Of a stretch of 64,000 bases of DNA, positions 50,076-60,706 are shown piece after piece (position 1 is the first letter of the stretch; each line of letters begins with the position of its first letter). The notes beneath the pieces are model-generated. The model searched no databases, had not been told where the DNA came from, and was given only the letters and a program-made list of their open reading frames with translations. The DNA comes from Streptomyces erythrochromogenes (GTDB taxonomy: Bacteria; Actinomycetota; Actinomycetes; Streptomycetales; Streptomycetaceae). The position numbers and the translations under genes were made by a program. The stretch is taken from NCBI RefSeq assembly GCF_036170895.1, contig NZ_CP108036.1, forward strand, positions 4,901,501-4,965,500, in the 5' to 3' direction.

Positions 50076-51122
50076 GTGACCGACCACTCCCAGTCCACCG
50101 CCGCCGCCGCCGAGCCCACCGGCCGTATCGTCCTCCTGACCACCAGCCACCGGGTCGCCCCCGGGGTGCTGTCCTGGCCGGCGTGGCAGACCCTGCACGC
50201 CGCGGACCGGGTGCTGTGCGCCGACCCCGGCCACCCGCAGCTGCCGTACCTGCGGGAGGCGGGCGTCGAGGTCGAGCACACGGCTGCGGACGCGCACGAG
50301 CTGGTGGCTGCCTGCGCGGGCGGCCGCACGGTCGTGGTGCTCCCCGGCGGCGAGGGCGACCAGCGGCTCACCGACGGGCTGGCCCGGCTGGCCGGCTCCG
50401 GCCGGGTCTCGATGCCCGACCTGGAGCTGCTGCCCGGCTCCTACGACCTGCCGGGGGCGCGCCTGCTGGACCTGGTCCAGGTGATGGACCGGGTCCGCCG
50501 CGAATGCCCGTGGACCTCCCGGCAGACCCACCGGGGCCTGGCCAAGTACGCGATCGAGGAGGCGTACGAGCTCGTCGAGGCGATCGAGGACGGGGACCGG
50601 GAGGAGTTGCGCGAGGAGCTCGGCGACGTCCTGCTCCAGGTGGTCTTCCACGCCCGGATCGCCGAGGAGGGGGTCCCGGCGGGCGAGGACGGCGAGGACG
50701 GCGAGGACGACGGGGAGGCCCTGGGGGCCTTCTCCATCGACGACGTGGCCGGGGCCCTCGTGCAGAAGCTGATCCACCGGCACCCGCACGTCTTCGGCGA
50801 CGAGCAGGCGGAGACCCCGGAGGACGTCCACGCCCACTGGCAGCGCACCAAGGCGGTCGAGAAGCGGCGGGAGTCGGTCACCGACGGGGTCCCGGTGGGC
50901 CAGCCGGGCCTGGCGCTCGCGGCCAAACTCGCGGGACGGGCCCGTGCGGGCGGCGTGGCCGTGGAGCTGCCCCGCGGCGAGGGCATCGGGTACGAACTGC
51001 TGGAACTGGCGGCGCGCGCCGAGGCGGAGGGCGTCGACCCCGAGACCGCGCTGCGCGCGGCGGCCCGCGTCTACCGGGACGCGATCCGGGCGGCCGAGGG
51101 CGTCGGAGCCCCCGCGCGGTAG
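50076..51122 (+). CDS. mazG: Nucleoside triphosphate pyrophosphohydrolase MazG
   Basis: MazG hydrolyses NTPs/dNTPs to monophosphates and lowers (p)ppGpp in E. coli, acting as a housecleaning enzyme. The 348-residue protein has an N-terminal tetrapyrrole methylase-like remnant of about 110 residues lacking catalytic glycine motifs, then the MazG domain: CPWTSRQTHRGL, EEAYELVEAI and the metal-binding EELGDVLLQVVFHA, with HPHVFGD. TAGGTT lies 6 bases before the GTG, so a leaderless transcript is possible. An Asp/Glu-Gly loop (GEDGEDGEDDGE) interrupts the core. Confidence 0.93.
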   Translation: MTDHSQSTAAAAEPTGRIVLLTTSHRVAPGVLSWPAWQTLHAADRVLCADPGHPQLPYLREAGVEVEHTAADAHELVAACAGGRTVVVLPGGEGDQRLTDGLARLAGSGRVSMPDLELLPGSYDLPGARLLDLVQVMDRVRRECPWTSRQTHRGLAKYAIEEAYELVEAIEDGDREELREELGDVLLQVVFHARIAEEGVPAGEDGEDGEDDGEALGAFSIDDVAGALVQKLIHRHPHVFGDEQAETPEDVHAHWQRTKAVEKRRESVTDGVPVGQPGLALAAKLAGRARAGGVAVELPRGEGIGYELLELAARAEAEGVDPETALRAAARVYRDAIRAAEGVGAPAR

Positions 51123-51136
51123 TTCCTCCCGTCCGT

Positions 51137-52354
51137 TCAGTACTCCCTGGGGACGCGGGCCGAGGGGTCGTGCCAGTGCGGTGCCGGGCGGTTCAGGAAC
51201 CATTCGCCGAAGCCCAGCGGGCGGCCCCCCGGCCCGTTGCCGGTGCCCCCGGCGGGTACGGAGTCGTGGAAGAGACGGCCGGGGCGGGCGCCGAGCCCCT
51301 CCAGGAGCCGGGCGGTCTCGTCGATGAACTGAGGCGGCCCGCTGAGGTAGACGTCCTGGTCGGGCCAGAGCCCCCGGTTGCACAGCGCCGTCGCGAGCCG
51401 GTCGGTGGCCTCGTTGCGGTGCCGGCCGGGCGCGGGAGTGATGTAGGTGACGTCGAGCCAGCCGCACGAGGTGCCGTACGCGTCGATGAGCGGCCGGTCG
51501 TAGAGGTGCGCGCCGTCGCGGGCCACCACGAAGAGCCGTACGTCCTGATCGGGCGGCCGGTCCGCGAGCTCCTCCAGCATGGCCCGGATCGGGGCCCAGC
51601 CGGTGCCGGCGGCGATCAGGCTGACCGGGCGGTCCGAGCGCCGGAAGGTCAGCGCCCCGCCCGCGGCGCCGAGCTTCAGGACGTCGCCGGGCCGCGTCTC
51701 GTGGACCAGGGCGGTGCTGAGCCGCCCGCCGTCGATCCGGCTGACGTGCAGGTCGACGGTGCCGTCCGGGCGGGGGGCGTTGCCGAGGGAGTAGGTGCGC
51801 CAGGTCCTGGGGACGCGCTCGCTGCTCACGCTCGTGTACTGGCCGGGGAGATAGGGGAAGGGGGCGTGCGGCCGCAGGGTCAGCACGCCGATGTCCCGCC
51901 CGTACTGGAGGTGGCGCACGACCTCCGCGTCCCACCAGGGGGGGGCCTCGCTCGCGTCGGCGCCGGCGAGCATGGCGTCGGCGATCCGCTGGTAGGCCTC
52001 GGTCCACGCCTTCTCCACCTGCGGGGTCCAGGCGTCGCCGGAGGTCTCGGCGAGCGCGGCGAGCAGGCTGGAGCCCACGACCGCGTAGTGCTCGGGGCGG
52101 ACCAGGAACTTGCGGTGGTCGCGTCCCAGGTCGCGCAGGTAGGGGCCGAGGGTCTCGTCGTCGAGGCGGGAGACGACGTGGGTGAGTGCGGCGAAGAGCC
52201 GGTCCCGCTGGCGTTCCATGTCCTCGGAGGAGACCGGGAAGAGGTCGCGGACTCCGGGGTTGTGCCAGAAGAGGTGCGAATAGAAGAACTTGACCGCGTG
52301 CTCGGCCCGTCTCTCCACCACCGCGAAACTGCTTTTCAAGATCCTCACATCCAC
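51137..52354 (-). CDS. Flavohaemoglobin-like globin fused to an FAD/NAD oxidoreductase
   Basis: 405 residues. The N-terminal globin has FFYSHLFWHNP with a B10-like Tyr and the proximal-type His in RPEHYAVVG. The reductase has the FAD motif RTYSLGNAP, the NAD-binding AAGTGWAPIRAML and the YLSGPPQF end motif, but it is shorter than in true Hmp and the C-terminus is altered (PHWHDPSARVP). Related proteins detoxify NO or reduce oxygen. The gene is divergent from a P450; sharing of electrons is conceivable but unproven. GTG 52354; no clear ribosome-binding site. Confidence 0.86.
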   Translation of the reverse strand: MDVRILKSSFAVVERRAEHAVKFFYSHLFWHNPGVRDLFPVSSEDMERQRDRLFAALTHVVSRLDDETLGPYLRDLGRDHRKFLVRPEHYAVVGSSLLAALAETSGDAWTPQVEKAWTEAYQRIADAMLAGADASEAPPWWDAEVVRHLQYGRDIGVLTLRPHAPFPYLPGQYTSVSSERVPRTWRTYSLGNAPRPDGTVDLHVSRIDGGRLSTALVHETRPGDVLKLGAAGGALTFRRSDRPVSLIAAGTGWAPIRAMLEELADRPPDQDVRLFVVARDGAHLYDRPLIDAYGTSCGWLDVTYITPAPGRHRNEATDRLATALCNRGLWPDQDVYLSGPPQFIDETARLLEGLGARPGRLFHDSVPAGGTGNGPGGRPLGFGEWFLNRPAPHWHDPSARVPREY

Positions 52355-52395
52355 CAACCGAAAGTAGGAGTGCCGGACGGGGCGAGGTCAAGCGT

Positions 52396-52412
52396 TGTCC
52401 GATCTGCGGACA
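52396..52412. promoter_or_regulatory. Inverted repeat in the globin/P450 divergent region
   Basis: TGTCCG-atctg-CGGACA: exact 6-base arms with a 5-base spacer, 42 bases upstream of the globin start and 89 upstream of the P450. Candidate operator; the binding protein is unknown. Confidence 0.5.
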
Positions 52413-52500
52413 GCCGCGACGAAGCAGTCATATGGGATGACGAATCGGCGGGTCGCGGCCCGCGCCGGTCCGCCGGGACGCGGCGGCTACTGTCGGGGAC

Positions 52501-53778
52501 ATGCACGATCAGTCGTCCCCTCCCTCCGTCGGCGCGGCGCCCGAACTCTTCACGTGGGAGTTCGCGACCGACCCCTACCCGGCCTACGCGTGGCTGCGCG
52601 AGAACGCGCCGGTACACCGCACCAAGCTCCCCAGCGGGGTCGACGCCTGGTTGGTCACCCGGTACGCGGACGCCCGCCAGGCCCTCGCCGACCAGCGGCT
52701 CAGCAAGAATCCGGCGCACCACGCGGAGCCCGCGCACGCCAAGGGCAAGACCGGGATCCCGGGGGAGCGCAAGGCGGAGCTGATGACGCATCTGCTGAAC
52801 ATCGACCCGCCGGACCACACCCGGCTGCGGCGCCTGGTGTCGAAGGCGTTCACCCCGCGCAGGGTCGCCGAGTTCACCCCGCGGGTGCAGGCGCTCACCG
52901 ACCACCTCATCGACGGGTTCGCGGCGAGGGGGGAGGCGGACCTCATCCACGAGTTCGCCTTCCCGCTCCCGATCTACGCCATCTGCGAGATGCTCGGGGT
53001 ACCGCGCGAGGACCAGGACGACTTCCGCGACTGGGCCGGGATGATGATCCGCCACGGCGGCGGCCCGCGCGGCGGCGTCGCCCGGTCGGTGAAGCAGATG
53101 CGGACCTATCTCGGCGAACTCATCCACCGCAAAAGGGATGATCTGGGCGACGACCTGATCTCCGACCTGATCCGGGCGAGCGACCACGGCGACCACCTGA
53201 CGGAGGGCGAGGCCACCGCGATGGCCTTCATCCTGCTCTTCGCCGGCTTCGAGACGACCGTGAACCTCATCGGCAACGGCGTCCACTCCCTCTTCATGAA
53301 CCCCGTCCAGCGCGAGCGGCTGCAGAGCTCCCTGGCCGCCGGGGAGAGCGGGCTGCTGGCCACCGGTGTCGAGGAACTCCTGCGCTACGACGGCCCCGTG
53401 GAGCTGGCGACGTGGCGGTTCGCGACCCAGCCGCTGACCCTCGGCGGCGAGCGCATCGAGACCGGCGATCCGGTCCTGGTCGTCCTCGCGGCCGCCGACC
53501 GGGACCCCGAGCGGTTCGCCGATCCGGACACCCTCGACCTCTCCAGGACCGACAACCAGCACCTCGGGTACGGGCACGGCATCCACTACTGCCTGGGCGC
53601 GCCGCTCGCCCGGCTCGAAGGGCAGACCGCTCTCGCGACCCTGCTGACGCGCCTGCCCGATCTGGAACTGGCCGTTCCACCCCAAGACCTGCGCTGGCGT
53701 GGGGGGTTGATCATGCGAGGGCTACGCACTCTTCCCGTTCGCTTCACGGCTCAAAACACTTGTGCGACATCTGATTAA
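52501..53778 (+). CDS. Cytochrome P450 (class I bacterial type)
   Basis: 425 residues, soluble. The I helix reads LFAGFETTVNLIGNG with an acidic-Thr pair, the K helix has ExxR (EELLR), and the haem loop is GYGHGIHYCLGAPLAR with the ligand Cys; Tyr replaces the usual Phe ahead of it. Such P450s hydroxylate diverse substrates with ferredoxin partners; none is adjacent. It stands alone, divergent from the globin-reductase, without biosynthetic neighbours. The ATG start begins MHDQSSPP. Confidence 0.92.
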   Translation: MHDQSSPPSVGAAPELFTWEFATDPYPAYAWLRENAPVHRTKLPSGVDAWLVTRYADARQALADQRLSKNPAHHAEPAHAKGKTGIPGERKAELMTHLLNIDPPDHTRLRRLVSKAFTPRRVAEFTPRVQALTDHLIDGFAARGEADLIHEFAFPLPIYAICEMLGVPREDQDDFRDWAGMMIRHGGGPRGGVARSVKQMRTYLGELIHRKRDDLGDDLISDLIRASDHGDHLTEGEATAMAFILLFAGFETTVNLIGNGVHSLFMNPVQRERLQSSLAAGESGLLATGVEELLRYDGPVELATWRFATQPLTLGGERIETGDPVLVVLAAADRDPERFADPDTLDLSRTDNQHLGYGHGIHYCLGAPLARLEGQTALATLLTRLPDLELAVPPQDLRWRGGLIMRGLRTLPVRFTAQNTCATSD

Positions 53779-53798
53779 AAGTCAGATTCAGCTTGAAC

Positions 53799-53828
53799 TT
53801 GTGACAATCGTTCGAAGGCCGCTAGGTT
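53799..53828 (+). promoter_or_regulatory. Probable housekeeping promoter of the first rpf gene
   Basis: TTGTGA (53799-53804) and TAGGTT (53823-53828) with an 18-base spacer give an RNA start about 30 bases ahead of the ATG, leaving no room for a riboswitch. Confidence 0.55.
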
Positions 53829-53866
53829 CTGCCGTTACCCCGCTGTTATGCGAAAGGTGATCCCTC

Positions 53867-54898
53867 ATGCTCTCCGGGAACGGCCGTCACAGACGCCCCC
53901 GCCAGGTCCCCGCGCTGGTTGTCACAGCCGGAGTCACTGGCTCTGCGCTGGCCATGCCGCTGCTGGCAGCCACCAGCGCGACCGCTGCCGACACCACCAC
54001 CTGGGACAAGGTGGCCGAGTGCGAGAGCGGCGGCTCGTGGAGCGCCAACTTCGGCAGTGGCGCTTACGGCGGTCTCCAGTTCACCCAGGAGCAGTGGCAG
54101 AACGCCGGCGGTCTGGACTTCGCCGAGCGCGCCGACCTCGCGAGCCGCTCGCAGCAGATAGCCGTGGCCGAGCGTGTGCTGGCTTCCCAGGGCCCGCAGG
54201 CCTGGCCGCTGTGCGCGGCCTCGGCCGGACTGGACCAGCAGGGTCCGGCCGCCGTCGTCGACCCCGGTCTGCCGGGCAGCCCCGGTGCGGTGGGCCCCGC
54301 GCCGTCCCGCCCCGACGACACGGTGCCCTCCACCACGGGCGGCAAGCCGGCCACGGACTTCGGGCTCCCGACCGCGGAGACCCCGAGCCCTTCGGGCAGC
54401 CCCTTCCTGATTCCCGACGCTCCGTCCGTCGGACTGCCCGTCATGCCCGCGCCCGACGTCCCGACGACGCCGCCGGCCGACCCGGGCACCCCGGTCGCCC
54501 CGACCGACCCGACGACCCCGCCGGTGACCCCCGCCGACCCGACGGCCCCGACCCTCCCGGCGGACCCGACGGCGCCCACGACCCCGCCGGTCACCCCCAG
54601 TCCGTCCCCGGCCGACCCGACCGCCCCCGTGGCACCGACGACCCCGGCGACCCCGGACGCCACTCCCGCCGAGGGCAACGGCAAGCACCGCGGTGCCCCC
54701 TCCCCCGAGGAGGGCGCCCCGTCCGATGCCGCGTCGGACCCCGTCTACACGGTGCAGGCGGGCGACAGCCTGGCGACCATCGCGGATGCCAAGGGCCTGA
54801 AGGGCGGCTGGAGCGGGCTCTACGCGGCCAACGAGCAGGTCATCGGCGGAGACGCCAACCTGATCAAGCCCGGGCAGAACCTGGATCTAACCACCTAA
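53867..54898 (+). CDS. Secreted resuscitation-promoting factor with LysM domain
   Basis: 343 residues: a signal peptide ending near ATAA, an Rpf transglycosylase domain with catalytic Glu53 in CESGG and GAYGGLQFTQEQW, a linker of about 150 residues rich in Pro, Thr, Asp and Ala (TPPVTPADPTAPT type), and a C-terminal LysM (YTVQAGDSLATIADAKGL to the end) that binds peptidoglycan. The enzyme cleaves cell-wall glycan during germination and outgrowth. The ATG has GAAAGGTGAT upstream. Compared with its neighbour, the linker is long and there is no riboswitch in front. Confidence 0.92.
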   Translation: MLSGNGRHRRPRQVPALVVTAGVTGSALAMPLLAATSATAADTTTWDKVAECESGGSWSANFGSGAYGGLQFTQEQWQNAGGLDFAERADLASRSQQIAVAERVLASQGPQAWPLCAASAGLDQQGPAAVVDPGLPGSPGAVGPAPSRPDDTVPSTTGGKPATDFGLPTAETPSPSGSPFLIPDAPSVGLPVMPAPDVPTTPPADPGTPVAPTDPTTPPVTPADPTAPTLPADPTAPTTPPVTPSPSPADPTAPVAPTTPATPDATPAEGNGKHRGAPSPEEGAPSDAASDPVYTVQAGDSLATIADAKGLKGGWSGLYAANEQVIGGDANLIKPGQNLDLTT

Positions 54899-54904
54899 TA
54901 AGGA

Positions 54905-54976
54905 CAGTTGGTTCGACCGGAAAGACCTGATTGTCTGTTTTCTGTAAGTGAGACATGTGTCTCTTCCGGTCAACTG
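54905..54976 (+). promoter_or_regulatory. Inverted repeats between the two rpf genes
   Basis: CAGTTG...ACCGGAA arms (54905-54927 and 54957-54976) pair with gaps, and GAGACA-TG-TGTCTC lies at 54950-54963. It follows the first rpf stop directly, so it could be a terminator or a regulatory site for the next transcript. Confidence 0.4.
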
Positions 54977-55058
54977 GCGTGTCCCGCCCCGGGGGTTCCG
55001 CAAACCCCGTTCTCACCTGCGCAAACACCCCCATGGGGAGCGCAAGTAGGGGCCGTTT

Positions 55059-55090
55059 CTCCCCGATGTTCCTGGTTGAGCATCGGGGAG
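55059..55090 (+). terminator. Hairpin upstream of the riboswitch
   Basis: Perfect 10-bp stem CTCCCCGATG / CATCGGGGAG with a 12-base loop, between the first rpf gene and the riboswitch. Confidence 0.55.
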
Positions 55091-55124
55091 GGACATGTCT
55101 ACCTTCTGATTCGCCCGCCACCGC

Positions 55125-56060
<936 letters not shown>

Positions 56061-56107
56061 ACGCTGCGGCAATAGCCGCAAAAGCGTACGCACACGCAGA
56101 ATTCCCA

Positions 56108-56141
56108 CCGCCCGGCGCCCTTCCCCCCACGCGCCGGGCGG
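56108..56141 (+). terminator. rpfA terminator
   Basis: CCGCCCGGCGC / GCGCCGGGCGG 11-bp perfect stem, 12-base loop, 47 bases after the rpfA stop. Confidence 0.75.
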
Positions 56142-56269
56142 CGGTGTGTGCGGCCCCGCAAGCCGGTGATCAAGAGTCGTATGTCCCGGAAGAGGGGTAT
56201 TCGGTCCCTTTTTCGTCCCAGGGGTCGGGCGGTCGGCCGGTCGAACCCCGGAAGCCGGTTAGGCTCTAG

Positions 56270-57619
<1,350 letters not shown>

Positions 57620-57709
57620 TCACGCTCTGCCTCCGTACGTCCCCGCACTCGGTCCCGTACCGTGTGCGGGGACGTATTGCGTAGTGCGTACATAAGGGGA
57701 GGCGGACCA

Positions 57710-58198
57710 ATGGCCGGGAACCGGGATCGGTTCTCCACCTTCTCCACCGCGACGCGGCTCAAGCAGCTCGGCGAGCGGACCGCGGCCCACGTCTACCGCT
57801 CGCAGTCGCGCCGGCAGGTGCGCCGCAGCCGCCTCACCGGCAGGGCCGCACTCCTGGTGCTGGTGCTCTGTACGCTGGTCGTCGCCCTCGCGTATCCGAT
57901 GCGCCAGTACGTCTCCCAGCGCTCGGAGATCGCGGAGCAGCAGCGGGCCGCCGCGGCAGCGCGGGACCGCCTGGAGCGGCTCCGCGACGAGAAGGCCCGC
58001 TGGCAGGACGACGCCTACGCGGAGCAGCAGGCGCGCAAGCACCTGCACTTCCTGCGTCCGGGGGAGGTCGGCTACATCATGGGCGACCCCGGATCCCGGC
58101 CCCCGGAGCCGCACCGGACCGGCCAGGCCGGCTCCGACCGCCCCTGGTACTCCAACGTCTGGGACGGCGTCGACAAGGCCGACCGCCCCAACGACTAG
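57710..58198 (+). CDS. divIC: Septum formation initiator family protein (DivIC/FtsB)
   Basis: 162 residues: a basic cytoplasmic N-terminus, one helix (ALLVLVLCTLVVALAYPM, about 46-63), a periplasm-side coiled coil (RSEIAEQQRAAAAARDRLER) and the FLRPGEVGYIM motif typical of DivIC. In the cell it bridges FtsQ/DivIB and FtsL at the septum. ATG 57710 has AAGGGGAGG upstream. It follows eno, as in many actinobacteria. Confidence 0.93.
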   Translation: MAGNRDRFSTFSTATRLKQLGERTAAHVYRSQSRRQVRRSRLTGRAALLVLVLCTLVVALAYPMRQYVSQRSEIAEQQRAAAAARDRLERLRDEKARWQDDAYAEQQARKHLHFLRPGEVGYIMGDPGSRPPEPHRTGQAGSDRPWYSNVWDGVDKADRPND

Positions 58199-58242
58199 CA
58201 CCGCAGCACCCATCCACGAGAACGAAGAGACTTCCTCCAGGC

Positions 58243-58785
58243 ATGCAGACGCCCCCGCCCCAGACCGACCGGACCGAGCCGACCGACGCGGACATCGAGG
58301 CGTTCGAGCAGCAGCTCGGCCGCCCGCCGCGCGGGCTGCGCGCCATCGCGCACCGCTGCCCCTGCGGGCAGCCCGACGTGGTGGAGACCGCGCCGCGGCT
58401 TCCCGACGGCACCCCCTTCCCGACGCTGTACTACCTGACGTGCCCGCGCGCGGCCTCCGCCATCGGCACGCTGGAGGCCAACGGCGTGATGAAGGAGATG
58501 CAGGCGCGGCTCGCCGAGGACCCGGAGCTCGCCGCCGCCTACCAGGCCGCGCACGAGGACTACATCCGGCGCCGCGACGCCATCGAGGTGCTCCAGGGCT
58601 TCCCGAGCGCCGGCGGGATGCCGGACCGGGTCAAGTGCCTGCACGTGCTCGTCGGCCACTCCCTGGCCGCCGGCCCCGGCGTGAACCCGTTCGGCGACGA
58701 GGCCCTCGCGATGCTGCCCGAGTGGTGGGCCAAGGGCGCCTGCGTCACGCCGTGCGGCGAGAAGAAGGAAGAGGGGGCCGAGTGA
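58243..58785 (+). CDS. DUF501 protein
   Basis: 180 residues. It opens with DIEAFEQQLGRPPRGLRAIAH and has conserved Cys residues in HRCPCGQPDVV, YYLTCPRA, VKCLHVLVGH and CVTPCG. DUF501 is fixed between divIC and ppx in actinobacteria; its function is unknown, and the cysteines suggest metal or cluster binding. Its stop overlaps the next start by 4 bases (GTGA). Confidence 0.93.
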   Translation: MQTPPPQTDRTEPTDADIEAFEQQLGRPPRGLRAIAHRCPCGQPDVVETAPRLPDGTPFPTLYYLTCPRAASAIGTLEANGVMKEMQARLAEDPELAAAYQAAHEDYIRRRDAIEVLQGFPSAGGMPDRVKCLHVLVGHSLAAGPGVNPFGDEALAMLPEWWAKGACVTPCGEKKEEGAE

Positions 58786-59753
58786 CCCGGGTCGCGGGCA
58801 TCGACTGCGGTACGAACTCCATCCGGCTGCTCGTGGCGGACTGCGACCCGGCCACGGGCGAGCTGGTCGAGCTGGACCGGCGGATGACCATCGTCCGGCT
58901 CGGCCAGGGCGTGGACAAGACCGGGCGCCTGGCCCCGGAGGCGCTGGAGCGCACCTTCGCCGCCTGCCGCGAGTACGCGGCGGTCATCAAGGAGTTCGGC
59001 GCGGAGCGGGTGCGTTTCGTGGCGACCTCCGCCTCCCGCGACGCCGAGAACCGCGACGACTTCGTGCGCGGTGTCGTGGAGATCCTGGGCGTGGAGCCCG
59101 AGGTGATCTCCGGCGACCAGGAGGCGGAGTTCTCCTTCACCGGCGCCACCCGGGAGCTGACCGCGCACGAGCACCTGGAGCGGCCGTCCCTGGTGGTCGA
59201 CATCGGCGGCGGCTCGACCGAGTTCGTCGTCGGCGACGACCACGTGCGGGCCGCCCGCTCCGTGGACGTGGGCTGCGTCCGGATGACCGAGCGCCACCTG
59301 GTGGTGGACGGCGTCGTCACCGACCCGCCGTCCGAGAAGCAGATCGCGGCCGTCCGGGCCGACATCGAGGCCGCGCTGGACCTGGCGGCCGAGACCGTCC
59401 CGCTGGCCGAGGCGCGCACCCTGGTGGGCCTGGCGGGCTCGGTGACCACGATCGCCGCGATCGCGCTGGGGCTGCCCGAGTACCGGTCCTCCGAGATCCA
59501 CCACTCCCGGATCTCCTACGAGCAGGTCCGCGCGATCACCGAGCGGATGCTGACGGCCACGCACGACGAGCGCGCGGCGATCCCCGTGATGCACCCGGGC
59601 CGGGTCGACGTGATCGGTGCGGGCGCGCTGGTCCTGCTGGCCATCATGGAACGCACCGGTGCCCCGGAGGTCGTGGTCTCGGAACACGACATCCTCGACG
59701 GCATCGCCTGGAAGACCGCAGAAGAGGTCGAGACGGACAAGCAGCGCTCCTGA
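58782..59753 (+). CDS. ppx: Exopolyphosphatase / guanosine pentaphosphate phosphohydrolase (Ppx/GppA)
   Basis: 323 residues of the ASKHA fold: phosphate-1 motif GIDCGTNSIRLLV, ATSASRDAENRDDF, phosphate-2 motif DIGGGSTEFVVG and the later GLAGSVTTIAAI. Only the catalytic core is present, the short actinobacterial form, without the HD-like C-terminal domain of E. coli Ppx. It degrades polyphosphate or pppGpp. GTG 58782 has GAGGGGG upstream. Third gene of the divIC-DUF501-ppx unit. Confidence 0.93.
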   Translation: MTRVAGIDCGTNSIRLLVADCDPATGELVELDRRMTIVRLGQGVDKTGRLAPEALERTFAACREYAAVIKEFGAERVRFVATSASRDAENRDDFVRGVVEILGVEPEVISGDQEAEFSFTGATRELTAHEHLERPSLVVDIGGGSTEFVVGDDHVRAARSVDVGCVRMTERHLVVDGVVTDPPSEKQIAAVRADIEAALDLAAETVPLAEARTLVGLAGSVTTIAAIALGLPEYRSSEIHHSRISYEQVRAITERMLTATHDERAAIPVMHPGRVDVIGAGALVLLAIMERTGAPEVVVSEHDILDGIAWKTAEEVETDKQRS

Positions 59754-59770
59754 CCCGCGGAAATGCCGAA

Positions 59771-59806
59771 CGGCGGCGCTCCGGTCAGTCGACCGGAGCG
59801 CCGCCG
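59771..59806. terminator. Terminator between ppx and the toxin gene
   Basis: Perfect 16-bp stem CGGCGGCGCTCCGGTC / GACCGGAGCGCCGCCG with AGTC loop, between convergent genes. A degenerate copy is at 60500-60528. Confidence 0.92.
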
Positions 59807-59818
59807 TCGGCCTGGGGG

Positions 59819-60088
59819 TCAGATGTTGCGGTAGATGTCGCGGCGGTCGCCCACCTTGACGACGAGGATGACGAGCTCGCCGTCCAGGACTTGGTAGGCG
59901 ATCCGGTAGCTGCCGACGCGGAGCCGGTACAGGCCGGAGGGGCCGGTGAGCTTCTTGATGTCGGCGTCCTCGCGGTACGGATCGTCCCCCAGCGCGGTCA
60001 GGGCGGCGAGGATCCGCATGCCTGCCGGCCTGTCGATCGCCCGGAGCTGCCGTTGCGCCGCGGTCGTGAACCGGAAGGCGTACTTCAC
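59819..60088 (-). CDS. RelE/ParE-family toxin
   Basis: 89 residues with the family core: FTTAAQRQLRAI, a middle KKLTGPSGLYRLRVGSYRIAY and a strand LVILVVKVGDRRDIYRNI at the end. RelE-type toxins cleave mRNA on the ribosome; the basic residues for this (Lys, Arg in the loop, C-terminal Tyr86) are present, so RelE is likelier than ParE. The start overlaps the antitoxin stop by 4 bases (ATGA). Confidence 0.9.
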   Translation of the reverse strand: MKYAFRFTTAAQRQLRAIDRPAGMRILAALTALGDDPYREDADIKKLTGPSGLYRLRVGSYRIAYQVLDGELVILVVKVGDRRDIYRNI

Positions 60089-60360
60089 GCCGCGCCGTCA
60101 CCCCGTTCGCTGAACAGGTCGGCCAGCAGCTCGGCCATCGTCACGGTCGATCCGCCCTCGGCGAGTACCGCCTCCGCCTCGCGTGCGAGCAGCTCGTCCG
60201 CCGCCTCTTCGAGCGCGTTGAAGTCCGCGATGGGGACGAGGGCGGCCACCGGAGCGCCGTTCCGCGTGATTATGGTCGGGGCGCCCTGCTCGGCACGGTT
60301 GATGTGGTCCGCAAGATGGGCGCGGGCTTCGCGCACGGTCACGGCGTTCTCATCACTCAT
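60085..60360 (-). CDS. Phd/YefM-family antitoxin
   Basis: 91 residues. The N-terminal VTVREARAHLADHINRAEQG and TIITRNGAPVAALVPIADF are the Phd/YefM DNA-binding fold; the acidic C-terminal part (ELLAREAEAVLAEGG...) binds the toxin. ATG 60360 follows the usual order antitoxin then toxin. A palindrome just upstream is probably the autoregulatory operator. Confidence 0.92.
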   Translation of the reverse strand: MSDENAVTVREARAHLADHINRAEQGAPTIITRNGAPVAALVPIADFNALEEAADELLAREAEAVLAEGGSTVTMAELLADLFSERGDGAA

Positions 60361-60368
60361 GAAGGCCA

Positions 60369-60390
60369 GTGTACGCGTGTATGTGTACAC
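60369..60390 (-). promoter_or_regulatory. Putative operator of the toxin-antitoxin unit
   Basis: GTGTAC-10 bases-GTACAC exact inverted arms within an alternating GT-rich stretch 9-30 bases ahead of the antitoxin ATG. Confidence 0.65.
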
Positions 60391-60499
60391 CCGTCGGGTG
60401 TCGCACAAACAGGTGTGGGTTCACCGGGAATGCTCGACGGAATCGCCCGGAGCGCGGCAGGCGCCGCGGTGTGAGGCGCTGAGCCGGCGAGACGACGAC

Positions 60500-60604
60500 G
60501 GCGCTCCGGTCGACCGACCGGAGCGCCGCCACGTTCTCAGACGTTGCGGTTGGCGTCGCGGCGTTGAACGGACCCGTGCTTCGCGCACGGTCACGGCGTT
60601 CTCA
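60500..60604 (-). pseudogene. Deletion remnant of a second toxin-antitoxin copy
   Basis: Three pieces of the neighbouring module recur in the same order and orientation: the terminator (GGCGCTCCGGTC...GGAGCGCC, 60500-60528), the toxin's last codons (RRDANRNV-stop at 60537-60563 against RRDIYRNI) and the antitoxin's first codons (ENAVTVREAR at 60577-60604). The middle of both genes is gone. A duplication followed by an internal deletion explains it. Confidence 0.8.
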
Positions 60605-60686
60605 CGGACACAATCACCTGGTCCATCGGCCAAACGACCTTCGAACCAGCGTGTGGGGGTCTCGGGACCCATGATCCAAAAAAAGT

Positions 60687-60704
60687 TCGTGAAGTTCTTC
60701 ACAA
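60687..60704. promoter_or_regulatory. Rex-like operator, distal site
   Basis: TCGTGAA-GTTC-TTCACAA matches the Rex consensus TTGTGAA-N4-TTCACAA at 13 of 14 positions. It is 320 bases ahead of ndh and adjoins the hairpin at 60707. Confidence 0.6.
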
Positions 60705-60706
60705 GG

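Noticed and set aside
52501..53778. P450 as a sign of a secondary-metabolite cluster
   Set aside because: Neighbours are mazG, globin-reductase and rpf genes; no PKS, NRPS, terpene or tailoring genes are present.
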